From assembly GCF_900497805.2 (NCBI RefSeq), contig NW_020954576.1, positions 74,290,605 to 74,354,604 of the forward strand: a DNA stretch of 64,000 bases, read 5' to 3'. Below the pieces are notes generated by a model. The model did not search any database, was not told the origin of the DNA, and saw only the letters and a program-made list of their open reading frames with translations. This DNA is from Vombatus ursinus. Taxonomy: Eukaryota > Chordata > Mammalia > Diprotodontia > Vombatidae. This document shows, one piece after another, positions 56,745 to 64,000 of the stretch (position 1 is its first letter; every line of letters starts with the position of its first letter). A program made the position numbers and the translations under genes.

Positions 56745-57820
56745 TCTTCAGATCCCAGAAATGGGACACCAGGAAGACAATTTGTAAGCAATTAAATACA
56801 AACAAGATACAGGATAAATTAGAGATAATCTCAGGGGGAAGGCACTAAGATTAAGGAGGACTGGGAAAGGCTTCTTGCAGAAGGTGGGACTTTGACTGAG
56901 GTTTAAAGGAAACCAGGTAAGCCAGAAGGTGAAGCTGAGGAAAGAAAGAGCCAATGAAAAAACCTGAAGTTAGGAGATGGAGTATCTTGTGAAAGGAGCA
57001 ACACAAAGACCACCAGGGTCACTGGTGGCGGAGTGCATAGGGAAGGGGAGGAGGTTGTGAGGTGTGAGAAGATGGAAGAGACAGGAAGGGGGGGTACTTT
57101 AAAAGCCAAATAGAGGATTTTATATTTGATCCTAGAGGTAAGAGGAAGCTACTACATTATTGACGAATGAGTAACATGTAATACCAGTGCCTTTAGGAAA
57201 ATCAGTTTGACAGATGAATGGAGGATGGATTGGAGTGGGTAAAGACTTGCTACAGAGAGACCAACCAGTCTGCTATTGCCATAGTCCAGATGAGGGCCTG
57301 CACCAGGATGGTGATAGTGTCAGAGAAGAGTAGGGGAAGAGAGATATATGAGAGATGTCACAAAGAAAATCAACAGACCTTGGCAACTGATTAGATATGG
57401 AGGTGAGAGGGAGGAGTTGAGAAGGACAACTAGGTTTTGAGCCTGGATGACTAGGAGAATGGTGGTAGCCTCCACAATAATGCCAAAGTTAAGGGAGAAG
57501 AGAGGGTTTGAGGGGAAGTTCAGTCTGGGATATGTTGAGTTTAAAATATCTAGGAGACATACAATTTAAGATTTCTAATAGTTGAAAAGGAGAGACTTGA
57601 AATCAGCAAGGAGTTTGAAGATGGACAAATAGACTGAGAATCATCTGCATAGAGATGATAAATAAACCCATAGGAGCTGACAAGATCACCAAGTGAAAAA
57701 GTGTAGCAAGAGAAGAAGAGGGGCTAGGACAGAGTATAAGGAAATACCTACTGTTATCAGGTATGACCTGGATGTAGATCCAGCAAAGGAGACTGAGAAG
57801 TGGTCAGATAGGTAGGAGGA
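56745..57820 (-). mobile_element. L2 LINE, about 1.1 kb
   Basis: Antisense L2 from near the 3' end (GGGACACCAGGAAGACAATT, GAGATAATCTCAGGGGGAAG) through GGATTTTATATTTGATCCTA and GGGATATGTTGAGTTTAAAA to GACCTGGATGTAGATCCAGC, covering the RT-coding segment. Best preserved L2 of the right half; frames broken. Confidence 0.85.
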
Positions 57821-57824
57821 GAAA

Positions 57825-58075
57825 CAGTCAATACACATTTATTAAGCACTGTGCTAAGTGCTTTACAAATATTATCTCATTTGATCCTCACAACAACCCT
57901 GAGAGGTAAGTCCTGTTATTGTCTCCATTTTACAATTGAGGAAACAGACAAACCGAGGTTAAGTGACTTGTCCAAGGTTACAAAGTTAGTAAATGTCTGA
58001 GACCAGATTTGAACTCAAGACTTCCTGACTCCAGATCCCACTTCTATCCACTGAACCACCTAGCTTTAGATTTAT
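57825..58075 (-). mobile_element. MIR/THER-type SINE
   Basis: CACATTTATTAAGCACTGTG, TCATTTGATCCTCACAACAA, CCATTTTACAATTGAGGAAA, CTATCCACTGAACCACCTAG. Near complete and moderately conserved. Confidence 0.9.
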
Positions 58076-58089
58076 AGAAATTATGAGCA

Positions 58090-58440
58090 TGATTTTAAAA
58101 CCTTCATATGATTCTGCCATCCCCTCAAGCTATCATCCTATATCTTTCCTCTCTTTTGCTGCTATACTCCTAGAAAGAGTAGCCTATACCTTCTGCCTCT
58201 TCTTCCTTAATACTCACTTCTCAATCCCTTGAAATCTGGCTTCCAACCCCCTCATTCTACCAAAACTGCCCTATCAAAGATTATTAATAATCTCTTAACT
58301 GATAAACTCACTGGCTTTTTATCAGTTCTCATCCTTCCTGATTTTTCTGAAGCTTTAGTGTTTCCTTGTGAGAATTCCTTTTCAGCATTTCTTGGGAAAT
58401 TTGTGTTTTTCTTAATCCAGAATCCCAAGGAAAATCAATC
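58090..58440 (+). mobile_element. L2-type reverse transcriptase fragment
   Basis: The frame at 58229-58462 reads SGFQPPHSTKTALSKIINNL and FLSVLILPDFSEAL, matching the L2/CR1 RT segment GFRP.HSTETALLKV...D..LSVLLLLDLSAAFDT. Sense orientation; continues in decayed form to about 60500. Confidence 0.75.
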
Positions 58441-58466
58441 AAGAAATTACAAAAAATTATAAAATT

Positions 58467-58710
58467 GTTGTTGTTGTTCAGCCTTGCCCAACACATCATG
58501 ACTCTGTTTGAAGATATACTCTATTTTGGGCAAAGATACTGGAGTGACTTGCTCTTTCCTCCTCCAGCTCATTTTACAGATGAGGAAAACTGAGGTAAAC
58601 GGGGTTAAGTGACTTGTGCAGGGTCACCCAGCTAGCAAGTGTCTGAGGATAGATTTGAACTCAGGTCTTCCAGACCCCCGACCTGATGTTCTATCCACCT
58701 AGCAGCTCTC
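58467..58710 (-). mobile_element. MAR1-type composite SINE
   Basis: TTGTTGTTGTTCAGCCTTGC tail, CTCATTTTACAGATGAGGAA, CTCAGGTCTTCCAGACCCCC, and the head CTATCCACCTAGCAGC. Inserted between L2 RT pieces. Confidence 0.88.
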
Positions 58711-59685
58711 TTTGTGAATTAAAGGTTAACAATCAACATGGAGATGTTACTGCTTTGAAGGAATCCACTGATGTCAAGTTGAAAACAAGATAAGGAAATG
58801 CTGAAAAGTCAAGTTGAAGGTTAAGGTTAACATTTTCAGGACCAATGATAGGAGCACAAAGGAGAAAAGCAGTCACCATCTAATAGTCTTGTTTGTAGCT
58901 GTTGCTGTGATAAACTATGTGCTTGTGGTCTTGTCTGCTGCTAATTGTGAGTTAGTCTTGCAAATATAATAAATATAAATAAATTTATACACAAAATATA
59001 CTTTATACAAATCCCATGAGTGATGTTCAAATAAATAACAAGTTTTGGAAGCAAAATTAAATCCTTAAATTGATCATTTTGACACATGATTCTATGTAGT
59101 GCTATTACCTTTGCTAGTAGATCTGAATGTTATATCATTCAATAATGTTCACTGAAGTTTTCTAGTGTTTGAATATTTCCTATAGCCTACAGTTCTTTGT
59201 AAATACTACTAAACTTAATGTTTTTCTTATTTATTGAAAAAAATTTCAGATATCCATCATAATGAGTAAGTATAAAGAATGTTGGAAGTATTTTTAGAAT
59301 GATAAAAGAAATCAATCAGTTTAAAACAAACATATTTTAGATCACTGCCACAATATATTGGTTTGTAATATTAAAAAAAAACTATGCATTTATTCCTAAA
59401 AATATCTTTAACAAAATCTCTGAAACTTTTAGTATAGCCCTATTCACACTCAAATGATTCATTATTATTATAGGCACTCATTATTATTTAAAAACACATA
59501 AATAAAATGTTATGAAATATAGAATGGCTTGATTTGGGGGATTCCCAAAAATTCCTGAGAATTTTAATTTCTTATTCCCAAATCTAGAAGATTAATCTCC
59601 ATCTGAAATTTGGGAACACCATTGGCATTATCAACTAGTGCCCTTTCCCATTCCGCCATTCTGGATATTCATCTCTCTTGGATTC
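58711..59685. other. Upstream flank, nothing recognised
   Basis: AT-rich unique sequence with no frame or repeat that I can name. Confidence 0.45.
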
Positions 59686-59689
59686 CATG

Positions 59690-60510
59690 ACAGTATTTTC
59701 TCACCTAGCTTTACTCCTCTCTATTTAACTTTCAGTCACTCTCTCTAAGCATGAATGCGCCTTCTTCCCTGACCTGGACCTTCTCTTCACTCTACTAAAT
59801 ATTCTGTCTCCTGTTGATCTCACTCACTCCCATCTCTTATATCAGCTCTATGTAGATGAATCCCAAATCTATGCATATCCCTTCTCCTAGAATTTTGTAC
59901 CTCATCACTTATTGCCTACTGGGCTCTTCTACTTGCCTCTCAGAAATCACCATTGGATGTTTCATTGGCAGTTCAAACTCAACAAACCCAAAATGGAATT
60001 CATTATTTTCCTTCCTAAACCTATTCCTTCTATAAACTTGCTTATTTATGTTGAGGATACTACCATACTTTTAGTTACCCAGAATTCATAACCATAGAGT
60101 AAATCTGTGAGGCTTCCTTACCTTCCTATATCCAGGCTATGGCCAAATCTTATTAATTCTACCTTCACAACACTTCCCATCTGCCCCCTTCTCTCCACTC
60201 ACACAGTCACCGTGCTAGTTCCCTGACATTTAAGATCCTCCACAATATGATTCTAACCTATACCTCCAGCCTTACATTAGCCCCCTTCACTGATTCTCCA
60301 TTCCAGCCAAACTGGATTGTTAGCACTAGTGGTGCCCTGACTTTGACATTCCATGTTCCATTCTATCTTGCATATATCCAAGACATCTCCCACACATGGA
60401 ATTCAGTTTCTCCTCAAGTGCTTCCTAAATCTTTCTACTCTCAGCTGCTAGAGAGACTTCCCTACTTTCTGACTTCCTTTCTTTCTTTGGATCTCCTGAA
60501 TGGTAGATGA
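59690..60510 (+). mobile_element. L2 LINE ORF2 fragment
   Basis: GTCTCCTGTTGATCTCACTC, CAGCTCTATGTAGATGAATC (the RT YADDSQ/YVDES position) and CTTCCTAAATCTTTCTACTC. Sense orientation, decayed. Confidence 0.75.
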
Positions 60511-60664
60511 AAACAAAGGAAAGGAAAACAAAGTCTAGACATGTTAAATAACTTGCTTAGTGTTACACTAAGAGTCAGGATTCAAACTTGTCTCTCCTAT
60601 GTTCAGGTCCGGCAGGTACTATTTCCTCTATACCTCTCCCAGCTCAAAAATTCTAAGAGTTCGT

Positions 60665-61150
60665 AAAAGAACTGTTTCATTCAATAACATGTATTCAGTA
60701 ACTACTATGCACTACATACTATGAGAGACGCTATGCATACAAGGACAAAAATCAAACAGCCACTGCCTTCAAGTTACTTACATTTTATTTCAAGAAAATG
60801 ATATGTTCACAGTTAATTAAATACAAAATGTACAAAAAGTAGAAACAAAGTTATTTCTGGGGGAAGGGCAGTAGCAACTGGAGGTTGGAGGAAAAAATCA
60901 AGCAAGATAGTCTTCTTGTAGGAGGTACTTTGGCTGTGTTTTGAACATGGCTAGGAATTTTACAAGGTAGAGAAGGGAGTGTATATGTAAAGGCACTGAG
61001 TAGAGATGAAATGTCATGTACTGGAAAGAGCAAGTGAGTCAATTTGGCTAGAACATAAAATGAGTGAGGGAGAGTAATGTTCAATAAGCTTGGACACATA
61101 GGCTAGAGCCAGGTTGTTAATGGCCTTAAAAATCAAACAGAGGAGTCTGT
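60665..61150 (-). mobile_element. L2 LINE fragment
   Basis: AACTACTATGCACTACATAC, then TGCCTTCAAGTTACTTACAT, then AGGTTGTTAATGGCCTTAAA: antisense L2 3' end and upstream part. Ends where a MAR1-type SINE begins. Confidence 0.75.
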
Positions 61151-61175
61151 ATTTGGCCTTCTTCCTGTTCCTTGC

Positions 61176-61335
61176 AGTATATAGAGCACTAGCCCTGGAA
61201 TCAGGAAGATCTGACTTCAAATCCAGCCTCAGACATTTACTAGCTATGGGACCCAACAACTCCAATATCTTTGCTAAGAAAATCCCAAAAGGGGTCATAG
61301 AGCATTGGACATGACTGAAATGACTCAACAGCACT
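61176..61335 (+). mobile_element. MAR1-type composite SINE, internally deleted
   Basis: TATAGAGCACTAGCCCTGGA head, CAAATCCAGCCTCAGACATT, then the RTE-like tail ATATCTTTGCTAAGAAAATC and GACTGAAATGACTCAACAGC. The middle section is missing. Confidence 0.88.
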
Positions 61336-61830
61336 GTTTCTTCTAACATTCCAGCTCCTTTCTCCATACCTGAAATGTATTCCTTCTTTCCCTCTACCTC
61401 TCACAATCTCTAGCTTCCTTCTAGGCTCAGAGGCCGAAATGACATAAAGGCTTTCCTGATTCTCCCAGCTGCCATATGGACACACTCTCTGTCCTCCAGG
61501 GAAGGGATTATTTCTCTTTTATCTGTATCCCCAAAGCCTAGCACAGGGCCTAGTACAGGGGTGGGGAAACTGCTGCCTCTAGGCCACATGTGGCCTTCTA
61601 GGTTCTTGGGTTTCAGCCTTTTGATTGAGTCCAAATTTTACAGAACAAGTCCTTTCATTAAGGGTATTTGTTCTGTGAAGTTTGGATTCAGTCAAAGGGC
61701 CGCACTTGAGGATCTATAGGGCCACTTATGGCCTTGAGGCTACAGGTTCCCTACCCCTGCTAGTACATTTTTGTTGTTCAGTCATTTCAGTCGTGGTCCC
61801 ACTCTTCATAGAAATCAGCTGATGACAATA
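61336..61830 (+). mobile_element. L2 3' end split by a hAT MITE
   Basis: Sense L2 (CTAGCTTCCTTCTAGGCTCA, TGTATCCCCAAAGCCTAGCA, GGGCCTAGTAC) is interrupted at 61557. From 61770 a short minus-strand MAR1 tail (TTGTTGTTCAGTCATTTCAG) follows. Confidence 0.8.
61557..61758. mobile_element. Complete hAT-type MITE, about 202 bp, with 8-bp TSD
   Basis: Inverted ends AGGGGTGGGGAAAC and, on the other strand, AGGGGTAGGGAACC. Flanking 8-mers CCTAGTAC (61549-61556) and GCTAGTAC (61759-61766) match 7 of 8 and have the central CTAG favoured by hAT elements. An internal inverted structure pairs GGCCACATGTGGCC-like sequence near the left end with GGGCCACTTATGGCC near the right. No coding capacity. Confidence 0.85.
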
Positions 61831-61834
61831 AGTT

Positions 61835-63155
61835 TCAAACACTGTCCAAGATAATTATTTAGCAATATTTAGCCTTTGTAGATAATGCCTTTAGTCCTAG
61901 AAGACTTCATGATCAATACACAATTTCTAAATTAGAATTCTTTTCAGAGTCATCTGGAAAAAATCATATCTATACCTGATTTTTCACCCACTATCCTATA
62001 CTTATTTACTTACAATGGTTGAATTTAGAGATGCTATCAAATAATTCTGGCTTCTTTCTTCTAGTAGGTGGGAATTTGATGAGCATATTCTTTGTGCTAT
62101 TAGCATTTTCACTGTTTTCTAGTCATGTTTATATACTCAAATATATAAAAAGGGATCAGTTATTACAGAAAAATATATTTAGAAGATCAGCAGGTGTTTT
62201 GAGAAATCAAATTAACGTAGCATCTCCTCTGTTTCTGGGTAATAATAAATTGTCAAATGCACACATTATTGCTTACAATGACAATTTAAAAATCCACAAA
62301 TTTTAAAGACTCTTGATGTTTTACTTCAAAAAAATCTATTTAATAGAAAAATCATTTAAAAAGAGGAAGCATAAAGGAGTTTACTTGTTTTGGCACCAAG
62401 AATTCAAAAAACCGGATTTTTTTTTTTTGTAAAAAGTGCTTTCTTTGTAAAAAAAAAAAAATTCTGTGAGAATATTTAGTATGCATTCATAATATTATAT
62501 TTGATAGACAATTTCTTTCACTTGAACCAATGTTACCTTAGAACCTAAGAATTCTGGGATACAGAGTGAATATCATAAAACAGATGGGCTATCACCTTAT
62601 GTTCTAGTAAGTTTACCAGTTAATTCACAGCTACATTGATTTTCCTTTAGTCTATAGGATTGCAAAAGCTAAGCCACTTCTCTTTGTTCTGCATTTTTAG
62701 GACTAAAATTCAGAAATGGTTAGGCTTTTTAAAGCTCCTTTGTGCCTTTTCTTTTTTCATTCAAAAGAATATTGTTAGCTATGCGTTCCCCTGGTCGAAG
62801 TGAATCACACAGAGAGGCCGAGCACTTCAACCAAATAATACTGTATTAAACACTAGTCATACTTCACTGTATTGGGTCTCTCCCTACTCCTCGCCTTTCA
62901 AAAGGTCCCTTACCAATCCAGTGTACCTGCCAAATGCTTGAAAAAGTCCTTGTTTCACGTGGCCGCTCTATTTTTGAACAGAGGTTTCTCTAGAAAATAC
63001 CTGAAATACTATTTGATGTTATATTAGTGGGGACTGTTAGAAAGTGGGGCAAAAGTGAAACCACTGAGTTCTGTACCTGGCCTATTTCATGGCCCTGTGT
63101 TTATCATTCCATTTAAAACTGAAAGTAGATGGTTAATTTTTATTTATTCATTTGA
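61835..63155. other. Upstream flank, nothing recognised
   Basis: Mostly AT-rich unique sequence. 62770-63110 is less AT-rich, with no identifiable gene or repeat; a 95-codon + frame at 62019-62306 has no recognisable content. Confidence 0.4.
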
Positions 63156-63159
63156 TAAT

Positions 63160-63328
63160 TGATTTCATAGTCACTTAACTTTACTCAGCCTCAATTTCCT
63201 CATCTGCAAAATTGTTGTTGTTGTTGTTTGTCCATCTGCAAAATAAGGGTAACAATAGCTACTTCAGAGAGCTGTTTTGAGGATCAAACAAGAGTCTCTC
63301 TCTCTCTCTCTCTCCCCATCTCTGTGTG

Positions 63329-63363
<35 letters not shown>

Positions 63364-63425
63364 ATAGTGTATATATACAGTGATTTGCAAACCTTAAAGA
63401 GCTGTATGTTAGCTATTAATATCGT
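63160..63425 (+). mobile_element. MIR/THER-type SINE with internal microsatellites
   Basis: GTCACTTAACTTTACTCAGC, TTTCCTCATCTGCAAAATTG, then (TTG)n, a second CATCTGCAAAATAAGGGTAA, (TC)n at 63293-63315 and (TA)n/(TATG)n at 63326-63366, then GATTTGCAAACCTTAAAGAG. A short tandem duplication of the CATCTGCAAAAT part surrounds the TTG run. Confidence 0.75.
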
Positions 63426-63760
63426 TAACAAAGTCTTATAATATTATAAAAGGTGCTACAATAGATATCTTGGAATACAGATGTTTGACGGCTACCCTTC
63501 AGTAGTTTACAATCTAATAAGAAATAGGTAGAAATAACTATAATACAAGATAGGATAAAATAAGTGAAGAGTGATACAGATTAGTATAGGATTCAGAAGA
63601 AAGATGACTTCTGGATGCGGTGGTAAGAGCAGGCTTCAGAGGAGGCAGAATTTGAGTTGTCTTTAAAAGGTAGCTAAGCAGATTTTTCTGGAAGAGGAAT
63701 ATAATGGAAAGAACATGGGCCAAGAGATCCACTCACTTCTTGTGCCGTCTCTGCTGCAGG
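63426..63760 (-). mobile_element. L2-like fragment
   Basis: TCAGTAGTTTACAATCTAAT, then AGGAGGCAGAATTTGAGTTG, then TTTTTCTGGAAGAGGAATAT follow antisense L2 order. Limits approximate. Confidence 0.5.
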
Positions 63761-64000
63761 TTTCACGGATAACCTGACACAAGCATCAATACCAGTTTGC
63801 TCATCTGCAAATGAGGAGCTTGTAGTAAGTGACCTCTAAGCCCTCTTATAGCTCTAAAGGGTCTACATAAATCCACCCCCTGAGCTGAAGCAGTAGTTCT
63901 CTCTATATTGTCCGTTTTTTTCCTCTTTCAGAAAGTTTCTAAAACCACACCCTTCACAGCTCTACCTTATACAAGCCTGAAGTTGGGATAACTGTGTTTT

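Noticed and set aside
58229-58462. Possible exon encoding HSTKTALSKI
   Set aside because: Matches the L2/CR1 reverse transcriptase, so it is a LINE fragment.
1-64000. CRISPR array, bacterial operon or phage-like system
   Set aside because: Recurring sequences are dispersed SINEs and LINEs, not evenly spaced repeats, and the window is vertebrate nuclear DNA.

Overview
The window is mammalian nuclear DNA, almost certainly from a marsupial. It is AT-rich and full of interspersed repeats. Its SINEs have the marsupial tRNA-like head (GGCAGCTAGGTGGCGCAGTGG) with either an A-rich tail or an RTE/BovB-like tail. L2 (CR1-clade) LINEs are very abundant, MIR/THER-type CORE-SINEs are common, and the L1s have a marsupial-style 3' UTR. 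There is no bacterial gene content; nearly all short open frames are chance or repeat-derived. The exact species cannot be read from this sequence. The A-tailed SINEs resemble families I associate with Australian marsupials, but that is weak evidence.

One host gene is recognised: AKT3, on the minus strand. Its start-codon exon (about 16,014-16,174) encodes MSDVTIVKEGWVQKR(G), the first residues of the AKT3 pleckstrin-homology domain. It has a good acceptor, a GTAAGT donor in phase 1 and an in-frame upstream TAG. A CpG island at about 52,900-55,350 is the best candidate for the AKT3 promoter and non-coding first exon, with a possible donor at 53,993/53,992. If so, intron 1 is about 37.8 kb (16,175-53,992), and bases 1-16,013 are the 5' part of intron 2. 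The rest of AKT3 lies beyond the left edge.

Layout: 1-12 kb is intron 2 filled with L2, L1, MIR and SINE copies, nested in each other. 12-17.3 kb is a repeat-poor tract around the start-codon exon. 17.3-21.3 kb holds L2, MIR and hAT fragments. 21.3-45 kb is an L1 pile-up, almost all on the + strand (antisense to AKT3). It is interrupted by SINEs and by a 0.7-kb DNA transposon with a Brinker/pogo-type DNA-binding segment (36,127-36,835). 45-48.8 kb holds L2 and MIR fragments. 48.8-52.9 kb is another repeat-poor tract just downstream of the promoter. 52.9-55.35 kb is the CpG island. 55.4-64 kb is 5' flanking DNA with L2, MIR, SINE and a complete hAT MITE, and no recognised gene.

The most unusual items are the pogo/Brinker-like transposon relic, a 56-bp non-GC-rich block inside the CpG island that carries two minimal upstream AUG-stop units on the AKT3 strand, the GGC and poly-C/poly-G tracts in the promoter, and several insertions dated by target-site duplications. 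I found no convincing new multigene system.
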